From: Bacteroidota bacterium
GTDB lineage: Bacteria > Bacteroidota > Bacteroidia > Cytophagales > Cyclobacteriaceae
DNA length: 64,000 bases
Assembly: GCA_023417785.1 (NCBI GenBank)
Contig: JAEZEH010000053.1
Coordinates: forward strand, 1 to 64,000
Direction of reading: 5' to 3'
Shown here piece by piece: positions 33,907 to 42,704 of the stretch. A program made the position numbers and the translations under genes. The stretch's first letter is position 1, and the number at the start of each line of letters is the position of its first letter. The notes beneath the pieces were generated by a model that did not search any database, was not told the DNA's origin, and worked only from the letters and a program-made list of their open reading frames with translations.

Positions 33907-36900
33907 CTAGGCTCGGGGCAACAATGAGAATGCCCGTTCGAGGGATTTGACAAGCTCCTCCAGTTTAATGGGCTTTGCAATGTAGTCGTCCATTCCGGCC
34001 GCGAGGCATATGTCGCGATCCTCCTTCATTGCATTTGCAGTCATGGAAATGATCACAGGTTGCTTTATGTTTTGCCCACGTATCATACGTGTTGCCTCCA
34101 GTCCGTCAAGTCGTGGCATCTGGACGTCCATGAAAATCAGATCAAATTCCTGTTGCGAAATTTTAGCGAGCGCTTCTTCGCCGTCTTCCGCCATCGCCAC
34201 GTCATGGTAGCCAAGCTTATCCAGCGCGCGAAGCGTGAGTTTCTGATTGATGGGGTTATCTTCCGCAATCAAAATGCGCAGCGGAAACTTATTTGCAAAC
34301 TCGGGCGACAGGAGTTGTCTGCCGCCATCTCGTTCGGCAAATGTACTGGCAACGTACCCTGACCGGAACGCTGATTCGATGACGCCAAGTAATTGTTTGG
34401 GCTTCGCCGGCTTGCTGATAATTGCAAAGAACAGATCCCCCCACTTCTTTCTGTTTTCGTCACCTATCGAGCTAAGCAGAATTACAGGAAGGGTTGGAAA
34501 TCTAGCCTTAACCTGCTGCGTGAACATGACGCCGTCCATTTCAGGCATCTGCATATCGGAGATCACAAGGTCGAAAGTTGAATCGAGTTTCTTCAAAGCA
34601 TCCTTTCCCGATGATGCCGTTTCAAAGACAGCTTTCCATTGCTGCATCAGATTTCGGAGAATAGTCAGGTTTGTCCGGTTGTCGTCTACGAGCAGAATTT
34701 TTTTACCCTCGACGGCAACACTTTTCACAAAGACGTACTGACGTATCGGTTGGTGCGAAAACCTGCTTCGGATTGTAAAGCTGAACGACGTTCCAACTCC
34801 TGGCTTGCTTTCAACAATTATGTTTCCGCCCATCAGCTCGGCGAGGCGTCTACTGATCACGAGTCCCAGACCGGTTCCTCCATATTCGCGGGTAGTTGAT
34901 GGATCAATTTGCGAGAACGGGTGAAAAAGCCGATGAAGTTTGTCCGGAGGTATTCCAATCCCTGTGTCCTTCACGCTAAACGCGACGTCAAGGGTTTCGT
35001 CATCCGCCCGCACGAGGAACACCTTGACAAAAACCTCACCATCGGTCGTGAACTTTATTGCATTGCTGATCAGGTTAGCGAGTATCTGCGTGAGGCGATG
35101 GCGATCACCCGTGATTTGCACCGGCAACCGATGATCCATTTCGTACAACAGGTCAAGGCCTTTGGTTGAGGCTGCGTTAGCAAAAAGATCCATCACGTTT
35201 TCGACACATTGTTGTAGATCGAACACCTGCACATCCAGTTCCAGTTTGCCCGACTCGATCTTGGAAAAATCGAGGATGTCGTTAATTACTGTAAGCAGCG
35301 TTTCACCACTCAACAAAATACTCTCGGCGTATTCCCGTTGCTCCGGTGTAAGACTGGTTTCGGCAAGCAGTGAGGCCATACCAAGCACTCCGTTCATCGG
35401 GGTTCGTATCTCGTGGCTCATCGTTGCCAGGAATATGCTCTTCGCCTGATTTGCCCGCTCCGCTTCCTGGCGCGCATCCTCCGCCTCCTCACGTTTACGA
35501 TTTGTCTCTTCACGTTGCTGTTCAAGTTCCTTGTTCAATGTTTCAAGGAAACCTGTCTTGGCCTGAAGTTCCTCGTTCAGGGACTGAAGTTCTTCGTTAA
35601 GCGATTGCTGTTCCTCATTCAGCGTGAGCAGGTCTTTCGCCTGAACCTCCAGTTGTTCCTTTTGCGCCAACACCTCCCGGGTACGGGACACGACAAGTCG
35701 TTCGAGGGTAGCTGTTTGTACCGCGTAGTTTCGCACCTTGATTTTGATAAGGCCAAGAATGCTGCCAGAAATCGAGAGTATCAACAAAAGTTTGAACCAC
35801 CAGGTTTTCCAATAGGGCGGCTTCACCACTATGTCAAGGCTCACTCCCTGCTCATTCCATGTATCATCATTATTAGATGCGATTACCCGGAACGTGTATT
35901 CTCCAGGATCAAGATTCGTATACGTGGCTCTTCTTTCTGTTCCCACGTGATTCCAGTCTTTGTCAAAACCTTCCAACTTATATGCATACAGATTTTTCTG
36001 TGGCAAGGTGTAATTGAGGGCGGCAAACTCGAAGGTCACAACCGATTGGTCATAGTTTAACGTGATCTTCTTCGCCGTAAGGATATTGCTGGTAAGCGGG
36101 CTGTCATCTGATTTGTAAGATACAGGTTTGTTGAATATCTGGATTCCGGTAAGTACAACGGGTGGGATATGTGGATTACCGCGCACGCTGTCGGGAGAAA
36201 AGCGGTTGAAGCCGTTGATGCCCCCAAAAAGCATAGATCCATCAGATGCTCTCAGTGAGGCGCCACGACGGAATTCAGAGCCCGCCAGACCATCGAAGTT
36301 GGTAAACTTACGCGCCTTGTAATCAAACTTGGTAATGCCGAGGTTGCTGCTGATCCAGAGATTGCCTTGCGAATCTTCCCTGATTGAATAGATAAAGTTA
36401 TTCAGAAGCCCGTCGGACTCGCGGAACATCTCAAACTGGCGCGTAGAACCATTCAGAACACCGATCCCACCACCCGTAGTGCCTGCCCACAATCGATTCT
36501 CGCTATCGACCATCAGAGTTGAAATGAGATCACCGCCGAGGTTGTGTTGTTGACTGTTGAAGGGGACAAACGTGCCCGTGTTTTCATCAAAAAAACTAAC
36601 GCCGCCACCAAATGTTCCTATCCACATTCGTCCATCTTTGTCACGAACGAGCGCGCTTATGTAATCGTTGTTAATGCTCCCCGGAAGGTTCGGGTCGTAT
36701 TTAAAAACATCGGAGGCGCCGGTTTTAATGTTGATCCGGGTTATTCCTCCGCCCAAAGTGCCGACCCACATTCGCCCTTGAGCGTCTTCAGCGAAGGAGT
36801 AAACCCTATCGTTGCTTATTGCAGGATTTGATCGACTCGTGTAATACGTCCACGTTCCGGTTTTGGTATTATACACGTTCGCGCCTCCGCCATAAGTACC

Positions 36901-38190
36901 AACCCAGATTTTTTCCCGGCTGTCGCGAAACATGGTTACGACAACATCATTATTCAATCTTACGTGAGGCAACTTACCCTTATTCTCACCTGTCTTTATC
37001 GAGAAGCCCTCGACTCCACCGCCATCCGTTCCGATCCATATCAATCCGTTGTCTTCAACAAACGAATTGATAAGATTGTGTTCGGTTTTATGGAACTGAA
37101 ATGGAGCCTCATTGGTGTCGAGGTAGAGCACTCCTCCGGTAGTCGTTCCAACCCAGATGATATCAGTGTTGTCTTTATAGACACAGAGCGGGCTCTTAGC
37201 GTTCGCAAACAGCACGTCGTCATCCGGCATAAACTCAACTATGCGACAGGTTTTCATATTGAGACGCTTCAAACCTTCGTTTTCCAGCGTGATGAGCAAT
37301 TCGTTCTCCCTGAATGGAATAATCGAAAACGGAGCTTGTCGTCTGATGTTTGTCGATCTATAGCAATTCACAAACTTTCCGTTTACCAATTTATCAATGC
37401 CTCTTTCTGTTCCAACCCAAACGGAACCATCCTGGTCGACCAAAAGGGAATTGATGTGGTTTCCACTAAGGCTCCCGGGCGTTGGGCTGTGCAGATAACG
37501 TGTTACGTTGTCCGTACTCAGATCCAGGTAGTTCAAACCCCGATCGCGCGTCGCTACCCAGACGTTGTCAAGATGGTCAACGGCGAGGGCAGAAATTGTG
37601 TTATGTGAAAGAGAAAATCCGAAGTCGGAGCTATAAAATCTTCGGAAATAGGTCCGCTCGGGATTCAGTACGCTTAAGCCCCAGTATGTGCCTATTATCA
37701 AGTTGCCTTTGCTGTCTTCCACAAGGGCAGTAATTCCATTATTCGTGAGATGCCCAATGCTATCGGACTGAAGAAAATGTTCGAACGAGTCTGACTCCGC
37801 TACATACCGACTAAGTCCGCCCCCGTTTGTCCCAACCCACAGGGTACCCGCGTGATCCTCGAAAAGGCAATTAATACCATCATTCAACAGAGCCGAAGAA
37901 TCGCGCCCGTCAGCTTTGTAAGTGTGAAAACGATAGCCATCGTAACGGTTTAGTCCATCGTCGGTACCAAACCATAAAAAGCCGCGGCGGTCTTTGAGAA
38001 TACATCTTACGGTATTTTGAGAAAGGCCATCCTGGAGACTGAGTTTTCGAAAACTGGAATAATTCTGCCCTGAACATACATTCGAGGCCAAAAGGCAGAG
38101 AATGACACTACAGCAGAGAGAAAAGCAACCCTGAGTGATCCAAAGAAAAAATTGACAGGATGCCAGATGCCCTTTTGTGCGTTCCTGCAT
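33907..38190 (-). CDS. Giant hybrid sensor histidine kinase: two-component propeller, Y_Y_Y, kinase, two receivers
   Basis: About 1427 residues. In order: signal-like hydrophobic segment (about 20-45); a periplasmic double propeller of repeats such as RGFLWFGTDDGLNRYDGYRF (about 50-700); a Y_Y_Y domain (about 725-785); one membrane span near 800; a Glu/Gln-rich coiled coil (about 830-915); HisKA with His926 in MSHEIRTPMNG; HATPase (NAIKFT, DTGIGIPP, GGTGLGLVISRR); a first receiver with Asp1212 (ISDMQMP) and a second with Asp1355 (FMDVQMP), both with the C-terminal lysine. Unlike classical HTCS proteins of polysaccharide loci it has no C-terminal AraC-type DNA-binding domain. It must therefore pass phosphate to another protein or act indirectly. 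Start: ATG at 38190; a frame to 38232 exists. Confidence 0.93.
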   Translation of the reverse strand: MQERTKGHLASCQFFLWITQGCFSLCCSVILCLLASNVCSGQNYSSFRKLSLQDGLSQNTVRCILKDRRGFLWFGTDDGLNRYDGYRFHTYKADGRDSSALLNDGINCLFEDHAGTLWVGTNGGGLSRYVAESDSFEHFLQSDSIGHLTNNGITALVEDSKGNLIIGTYWGLSVLNPERTYFRRFYSSDFGFSLSHNTISALAVDHLDNVWVATRDRGLNYLDLSTDNVTRYLHSPTPGSLSGNHINSLLVDQDGSVWVGTERGIDKLVNGKFVNCYRSTNIRRQAPFSIIPFRENELLITLENEGLKRLNMKTCRIVEFMPDDDVLFANAKSPLCVYKDNTDIIWVGTTTGGVLYLDTNEAPFQFHKTEHNLINSFVEDNGLIWIGTDGGGVEGFSIKTGENKGKLPHVRLNNDVVVTMFRDSREKIWVGTYGGGANVYNTKTGTWTYYTSRSNPAISNDRVYSFAEDAQGRMWVGTLGGGITRINIKTGASDVFKYDPNLPGSINNDYISALVRDKDGRMWIGTFGGGVSFFDENTGTFVPFNSQQHNLGGDLISTLMVDSENRLWAGTTGGGIGVLNGSTRQFEMFRESDGLLNNFIYSIREDSQGNLWISSNLGITKFDYKARKFTNFDGLAGSEFRRGASLRASDGSMLFGGINGFNRFSPDSVRGNPHIPPVVLTGIQIFNKPVSYKSDDSPLTSNILTAKKITLNYDQSVVTFEFAALNYTLPQKNLYAYKLEGFDKDWNHVGTERRATYTNLDPGEYTFRVIASNNDDTWNEQGVSLDIVVKPPYWKTWWFKLLLILSISGSILGLIKIKVRNYAVQTATLERLVVSRTREVLAQKEQLEVQAKDLLTLNEEQQSLNEELQSLNEELQAKTGFLETLNKELEQQREETNRKREEAEDARQEAERANQAKSIFLATMSHEIRTPMNGVLGMASLLAETSLTPEQREYAESILLSGETLLTVINDILDFSKIESGKLELDVQVFDLQQCVENVMDLFANAASTKGLDLLYEMDHRLPVQITGDRHRLTQILANLISNAIKFTTDGEVFVKVFLVRADDETLDVAFSVKDTGIGIPPDKLHRLFHPFSQIDPSTTREYGGTGLGLVISRRLAELMGGNIIVESKPGVGTSFSFTIRSRFSHQPIRQYVFVKSVAVEGKKILLVDDNRTNLTILRNLMQQWKAVFETASSGKDALKKLDSTFDLVISDMQMPEMDGVMFTQQVKARFPTLPVILLSSIGDENRKKWGDLFFAIISKPAKPKQLLGVIESAFRSGYVASTFAERDGGRQLLSPEFANKFPLRILIAEDNPINQKLTLRALDKLGYHDVAMAEDGEEALAKISQQEFDLIFMDVQMPRLDGLEATRMIRGQNIKQPVIISMTANAMKEDRDICLAAGMDDYIAKPIKLEELVKSLERAFSLLPRA

Positions 38191-38570
38191 TGAGTCAGAA
38201 TACCTTTTAACGATGCTTACGGCAGGTTTCAACTTGCGTATCCGGTGTTAGGTGGAGGGCCTCCGATAAAGATAATAAAAACTCCATCTGACGTCCTGCA
38301 CCGCAACGAGATCACGTCCGGTTTACTGTAAGTTAAAGTGTTTCAAGAGGAACGAGAGCGGAGAATCAGTAAGAAGAAAAAAATTCTTACAACGGTTTGA
38401 TATCCCTGGGGGATTCACACTGTCAAATTATCCTGCTGGGAAAACGGTTGCCGCCTTCCTCAAGCAACCCAGAGGTTACGGGATTTCTCGATTAATAAAC
38501 TTGCTGCTAAGGCCCAGTGTGAAATGGTCTGGCTTCTGTTACTAAGAAAAAATGCGACTCATGAAAATGA
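38191..38570. other. Intergenic region with no supported gene
   Basis: This 380-base gap lies between the hybrid kinase gene and the lone receiver gene, both on the minus strand. I find no open frame with coding character, no palindrome of the LacI type and no clear terminator. It should contain the promoter of the kinase gene, but no convincing -33/-7 pair was found. Confidence 0.4.
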
Positions 38571-38957
38571 TTAATTCCCGACAGGATTCAATTTGAGGAT
38601 TCGGCGCAATGCAGTGGTCAACACGTCAAAGCTATCTGGCTTCGTGAGAAAATCGGCACCCAAATCTTTACATTCGTCAATCTGTCTGACGTCACTCGTG
38701 GTGGAATAAATGATAACCGGAATTTTTTTATATACCTCGTCCTTCTTGATTTCCTCCAGACATTTTCTGCCATTCATCAAAGGCATATTGATATCCAGAA
38801 AAATGTAATCAGGGAGAAACGAATTTCGCTTCAGGATTTTTAACGCTTCGAGGCCGTTGTACGCTTCCACACAAGTAATAGATGGGTCGACCTCATTAAC
38901 AGCCTGGCCGAACAATTCAATATCCTCCGCATCGTCGTCAACTATCAAAATGACCAT
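38571..38957 (-). CDS. Single-domain response regulator (receiver only)
   Basis: A 128-residue receiver. It has the acidic pocket (ILIVDDDAED), the phospho-acceptor Asp in YIFLDINMPLMNG, Ser/Thr in VIIYSTTSD and Lys in DFLTKPDSF. No output domain follows. The AIK-type NMPLMNGRKCLEEIKK pattern is typical of Bacteroidota stand-alone receivers that interact with hybrid kinases. Start at the ATG at 38957; a TTG lies nine codons upstream. Its proximity to the large hybrid kinase suggests, but does not prove, a partnership. Confidence 0.92.
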   Translation of the reverse strand: MVILIVDDDAEDIELFGQAVNEVDPSITCVEAYNGLEALKILKRNSFLPDYIFLDINMPLMNGRKCLEEIKKDEVYKKIPVIIYSTTSDVRQIDECKDLGADFLTKPDSFDVLTTALRRILKLNPVGN

Positions 38958-39057
38958 TTCTTGCTTTTTCTGTGAAGATATCAATAATCACTATTCCCAT
39001 GAAAGCGTTAGGGGGAACCGGTCTATTTTTTCTGTGAGTTTAAAGCTGCCCGAACGA

Positions 39058-39564
39058 CTAGCCGGCCAGAATCCAGATAAGCACAACCATTATTACACCG
39101 AAAACAGCCCCTGATAAGAACAAACTAACGCGGCTGGATCGGTTTTGCCGGATCAAATTCCCGATAATCAGTTGCGCTGCGCGATCCTTTTCAATATGGG
39201 CCTGAAGGGCAGCATCGGTGTCCTGAAGACGTGTTTTCAACAAAAAGTTTTCTCGCTGAAATTTGCGAAGGTTATCATCAGATTCTAAAAAACGCCGCTG
39301 ACTTTCCTTTCGGAGAAGTTTTTGATGCATGTACCAGCCGCCAAAGTTGGAGATCTCAAGACCTTTGCTGGTAATCGCACGAGACACACGGTCGATTTTG
39401 ATCAGGCCTTTTTCCACCATGATCTGGTCGATAAAACAAGTATCCTCGTCAAGCACTTCTACCTCATACAAGACCCGCGGGTCCAATGTCAGATTGGGTG
39501 CCATAGCAATCTTATGGAGGTAATAGTCGATCTTATCATCCAGCGAATAGACTGCGTTCTGCAT
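39058..39564 (-). CDS. Unknown coiled-coil protein with C-terminal membrane anchor
   Basis: A 168-residue protein starting MQNAVYSLDDKIDYYL, preceded by an unusually clear AAAGGAG ribosome-binding site. Residues about 1-75 have the alternating helix-strand look of a small winged-helix-like domain (ISNFGGWYMHQKLL at its end). Residues about 80-140 form a charged heptad-like helix (ESQRRFLESDDNLRKFQREN...). The last about 22 residues are one membrane span (LFLSGAVFGVIMVVLIWILAG). It is therefore probably a tail-anchored cytoplasmic protein. I do not recognise the family. It lies between a receiver gene and an SRPBCC gene, all on the same strand, with gaps of 100 and 151 bases. Confidence 0.75.
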   Translation of the reverse strand: MQNAVYSLDDKIDYYLHKIAMAPNLTLDPRVLYEVEVLDEDTCFIDQIMVEKGLIKIDRVSRAITSKGLEISNFGGWYMHQKLLRKESQRRFLESDDNLRKFQRENFLLKTRLQDTDAALQAHIEKDRAAQLIIGNLIRQNRSSRVSLFLSGAVFGVIMVVLIWILAG

Positions 39565-39715
39565 ACATTCTCCTTTAACCATTTATACGGGCAACTGTCT
39601 TCTGGTGATAGAATTATCGTGCCGGAATGTAAAAAGAACGTAAAACGACCCTCCATATTGGATTTCTAAAGGCTTTGGCTACACTTTTCCCAAACAGGGA
39701 AAGCTTAATCCGGAT

Positions 39716-40222
39716 CTAGTTTTCCGAAAACCTGAATTTTTCGCCCACTTTTGAAAGGACACTTTGCCAGTGAAGAAGCATTTCGTGTCGGACGGCCTCA
39801 CTTCCCAGTTTATCCTGGTGGAAACTAATAGTGGCCCCCGAATCAGCCCGGAATACGCGAACCTGCAGGGTGGAATATGAAGGCCAGTCAGATCGTTTCC
39901 AAACCATTCGGATGTGTGAGAGGTCTTTGACTATTTTGATTTCACCCTGAATCCTCTCATTGCGAAAAGTCGTACCGGGAGAAAGTTTAATACCATCCAC
40001 GCCGAGCCATGTACCGACTCCCGCCGGAGAAACCAGATAATCCCAGGCCTCAGGCAATGAAAAAGGATATGTTCTCCTCGCGCCAGCCTGAATGTCATTG
40101 CTCAAAAGAGTTGATGCTTTATAGTTCATTTGTCGTTTCAGATTTTTGGGAATTGTAATTATGAGTCGCCAGACAACAACTATGGCTATCACGATTCCTG
40201 CTAAAAGTAGTATTCTTTTCAT
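39716..40222 (-). CDS. Membrane-anchored SRPBCC (START-like) domain protein
   Basis: A 168-residue protein. The N-terminal span (LLLAGIVIAIVVVWRLII) is followed by an SRPBCC/AHSA1-like fold: RRTYPFSLPEAWDYLVSPAGVGTWLG, GTTFRNERIQGEIKIVKDLSHIRMVWKRSDWPS, and a C-terminal helix HEMLLHWQSVLSKVGEKF. The fold binds hydrophobic ligands in a deep pocket; no specific ligand can be proposed. It stands alone between two small genes. Confidence 0.8.
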   Translation of the reverse strand: MKRILLLAGIVIAIVVVWRLIITIPKNLKRQMNYKASTLLSNDIQAGARRTYPFSLPEAWDYLVSPAGVGTWLGVDGIKLSPGTTFRNERIQGEIKIVKDLSHIRMVWKRSDWPSYSTLQVRVFRADSGATISFHQDKLGSEAVRHEMLLHWQSVLSKVGEKFRFSEN

Positions 40223-40353
40223 GGATGAGACTATGACGATTCTTATTCAAAATGCTGTCATTTGTTAAGAATACCCCGCTTCACCCGGATAACGTAGCCA
40301 GTACGTTGCGCAGGATATTCATAAAACAAACCGACTTGGTCAGAAAGTTCTTT

Positions 40354-40803
40354 TTACGAAATGCCAACCTGGACCCATGTCAGATTAGCGGAAGGATTAT
40401 TCGCATCATATGCGACATAGACCTCGCGGTTATAATGGCTCATCTCTAATTGTCCTGCACTGACATAATCCATCACCCGGCGGTACGTGTCGGCCAATGC
40501 CGTCCACGGCCCTGAATGGATTCCTGCCACACATTTAAACGCCTCGGTGCGTTTCAGGTGGAAAATCCCGTCATAACCGTCGGGAAATGATTGGACCGGC
40601 AGGGCGACGTCGACCCGGAATGGATCTGTCGCCTTTTTGGAGCTGTGATAGTGCCATTGCAGCGCGCCACAGACCCGCATCTTGCACGCGACGGCTTCTT
40701 TGGATAACTGCTCACCGACAGAATGGAACGTAGAAAGATCCCGTAACGTGGATTCAGCATCGAAATAGAGAAAACTTGCCGGCTGGATAATTAACACTTC
40801 CAT
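40354..40803 (-). CDS. Stand-alone GyrI-like small-molecule-binding domain protein
   Basis: A 149-residue protein matching the GyrI-like/AraC effector-binding fold: DPFRVDVALPVQSFPDGYDGIF, then FKCVAGIHSGPWTALADTYRRVMDYV and a C-terminal VYVAYDANNPSANLTWVQVGI strand. It lacks any DNA-binding domain. Such lone domains bind drugs or metabolites or hydrolyse them, and the role here is open. The N-terminus (MEVLIIQPASFLYFDAES) is slightly unusual. Confidence 0.75.
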   Translation of the reverse strand: MEVLIIQPASFLYFDAESTLRDLSTFHSVGEQLSKEAVACKMRVCGALQWHYHSSKKATDPFRVDVALPVQSFPDGYDGIFHLKRTEAFKCVAGIHSGPWTALADTYRRVMDYVSAGQLEMSHYNREVYVAYDANNPSANLTWVQVGIS

Positions 40804-40917
40804 GGTTCTTTTTTTTCAAAGCAACATGCCGGGCGTGACAACAGTATGTCAGTATTGGCAATTCTTTTTTACAACTTCGTTAACCCAATCAGGTGTCTAA
40901 TGGGGGAACCGTACCGT

Positions 40918-41346
40918 ATGATGAGACTAACATTAATTATTCTGGCTCTGAGCATTTTTGGCTGCAGCACCGACAATGTTAACGAAGGCGACGAAAGCAA
41001 ACCGATTAAAGGAAGCTGGCAATTATTTGAGCGGGGTTATTCCCCGGGCGACCGATACATCGTGGAAGAAGTTCCATTGGTGCCAGAGCAGCTGATCCAT
41101 TTCAATGCAGACTCGACATTCGAATCGAACATCGAGGGGTACAAATTGTTCAACCAGTTCCGCCTCAGGGAGGAGAACAGCACCCTGGTGCTTATTCTGT
41201 ATTCCGACCCGGGGATCAATAACAGAGACAGTGTTTCGTTCGAGGTATCACACTCCGGCCAGCGACTTGAACTCAGGGCTAAAGGATGCATCGAAGGTTG
41301 CCATGAAGCTTACCGACCGGTGCCGGAACGCAATGACAATCAATAG
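40918..41346 (+). CDS. Small lipoprotein, unknown function
   Basis: About 142 residues. The signal MMRLTLIILALSIFGC gives a lipobox cysteine at residue 16, which decides the start at 40918 over an earlier in-frame ATG at 40846. The mature part (KGSWQLFERGYSPGDRYIVEEVP; LIHFNADSTFESN; YRPVPER at the end) looks like the small beta-barrel lipocalin-like proteins common in Bacteroidota. Its last 7 bases overlap the convergent aminotransferase gene. Confidence 0.75.
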   Translation: MMRLTLIILALSIFGCSTDNVNEGDESKPIKGSWQLFERGYSPGDRYIVEEVPLVPEQLIHFNADSTFESNIEGYKLFNQFRLREENSTLVLILYSDPGINNRDSVSFEVSHSGQRLELRAKGCIEGCHEAYRPVPERNDNQ

Positions 41347-42194
41347 TTCTTTTTGAGAGAGGCGTTTTCTTTCTGATCTGCACGTTCAAGGGCAATCAGT
41401 TTATCAAGCAGGGTTAAGCTAACTTCGCCGGGTTTACCGGTGCCGATAATGCGGTCATCGACCTCGACGATTGGCACGATCCGTTTCGTCGTACTCGTCA
41501 GAAAGGCTTCCTTCGCATCGAACACATCTGATAGGCTTACGTCTCCTTCCTCCACGCGATAATGTTCAGCGGCAAGTCGCAAAACATTCTTACGCGTGAT
41601 GCCATGCAGCACGTTATGCCGAGGAGTAACGACTGTATTATCTTTTCTCACAATAAAAAAATTACACCGCGGAAACTCGGATACCAGTCCATCCTTTTGA
41701 TAGAGTACATCCACCGCGTTCGCCTGACGGATCTTTTCAATCAACCAGATCCCCATTGTATAGTTGATCGTCTTTGCATTGGCAAATTCGCGTACATAAT
41801 CATGGGTAACAATCCTCACCCCCTTATCCACGACCTCGGGTGCGGGCAGAACAAGACTATGATGAGTCATAATCAGATTTGGATTTGCTATCTGATAGCC
41901 ATCAGGTGAGTATCCACCGGTGAGAATCAATTTAATGCCGGAATCTTTCACGTTGTTCTTCTCGATGAGACTATCGATCGCCTGCACAATCTGCTTCCGT
42001 TCCAACGGTACAGGTAAGCGCATCAGATTGGCGGAATTCCAGAAGCGATCGAGATAGTCGTCGAGAAAGTAAACATGCCCGTCTGATATTTTGAAAAAAT
42101 CAAAAATTCCGTAGCCGCGGTGAAGGGCAAGATCACTTACCTGGATAGTCGCACCTGAAACAGGCACGATTTCATTGTTAATAAAGGAATACAT
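41340..42194 (-). CDS. Class IV PLP aminotransferase (BCAT / D-amino acid transaminase type)
   Basis: A 284-residue fold-type IV enzyme. N-terminal FINNEIVPVSGATIQVSDLALHRGYGIFDFF, the PLP lysine in AKTINYT, the cofactor Glu in GLVSEFPRCNFF, and the GITRKNVLRLA phosphate-cup region are present. It transfers amino groups between branched-chain or D-amino acids and 2-oxo acids, or acts as aminodeoxychorismate lyase; sequence alone does not decide. The start MYSFINNE at 42194 is preferred over an ATG at 42209. Confidence 0.9.
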   Translation of the reverse strand: MYSFINNEIVPVSGATIQVSDLALHRGYGIFDFFKISDGHVYFLDDYLDRFWNSANLMRLPVPLERKQIVQAIDSLIEKNNVKDSGIKLILTGGYSPDGYQIANPNLIMTHHSLVLPAPEVVDKGVRIVTHDYVREFANAKTINYTMGIWLIEKIRQANAVDVLYQKDGLVSEFPRCNFFIVRKDNTVVTPRHNVLHGITRKNVLRLAAEHYRVEEGDVSLSDVFDAKEAFLTSTTKRIVPIVEVDDRIIGTGKPGEVSLTLLDKLIALERADQKENASLKKNY

Positions 42195-42260
42195 AAAGGA
42201 TGATAACATCCAAAGCTAGGCGGCGGCGCTCAGCGTTGCAAATTCTGCATAAAAAATCCG

Positions 42261-42608
42261 CTATTCAGGAGCTGCTAGGGTTTGTACCTTTGTCGGGTGG
42301 CTGAGTTTGAAGTCAATCTGTCGTCGATTAATTCCTGCGGCTTTGTTTACATAGCCTTTCCGGTAAGCCTTCACCCGGGCCTCAAACTGGATTTGAGTTC
42401 CCTCGACCAGGTTAAGCTTCTGAAATGCAGTGGAATAGCTGAACCACAAATGTGTTGTGACCACCAATCCGGTTTCACAGTCCGTTACATCGGTCAGAAG
42501 CAACGTCTCCTCTGAATATCCTTTAAAATTGGTTTTCTTTCCGAATCGCGAAAATGTTGCGCGGAATTTTTTACGTTCTCCTGCTGCTTCTGAAAGCTTC
42601 TTTCGCAT
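42261..42608 (-). CDS. Small basic OB-fold-like protein, unknown
   Basis: About 115 residues from MRKKLSEAAGERKKFRATFSRF. A strand-rich middle (TLLLTDVTDCETGLVVTTHLWFSYSTAF; GTQIQFEARVKAYRKGYVNKAAG) and a basic N-terminus suggest an OB-type nucleic-acid-binding fold. I recall similar uncharacterised proteins in other Bacteroidota but cannot name a family. The frame runs on to 42695, but the upstream part is poor. It lies 96 bases after pckG on the same strand. Confidence 0.65.
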   Translation of the reverse strand: MRKKLSEAAGERKKFRATFSRFGKKTNFKGYSEETLLLTDVTDCETGLVVTTHLWFSYSTAFQKLNLVEGTQIQFEARVKAYRKGYVNKAAGINRRQIDFKLSHPTKVQTLAAPE

Positions 42609-42704
42609 CGGTGGGCGGTGGTTTTTCAAAGTATACGGAAAAATCAGCCGCAAAAAAAAAGAAGCTGCCCACCTGGCAACTCCTTTTTTCAACATATATT
42701 AACC

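Noticed and set aside
33907..38190. Classical HTCS regulator of the pectin locus
   Set aside because: There is no AraC-type helix-turn-helix after the receivers. The locus is better explained by the LacI protein and its operators.
39684..39703. Terminator after the SRPBCC gene (CTTTTCCC / GGGAAAG)
   Set aside because: The stem is short and bulged, and there is no T run on the minus strand.
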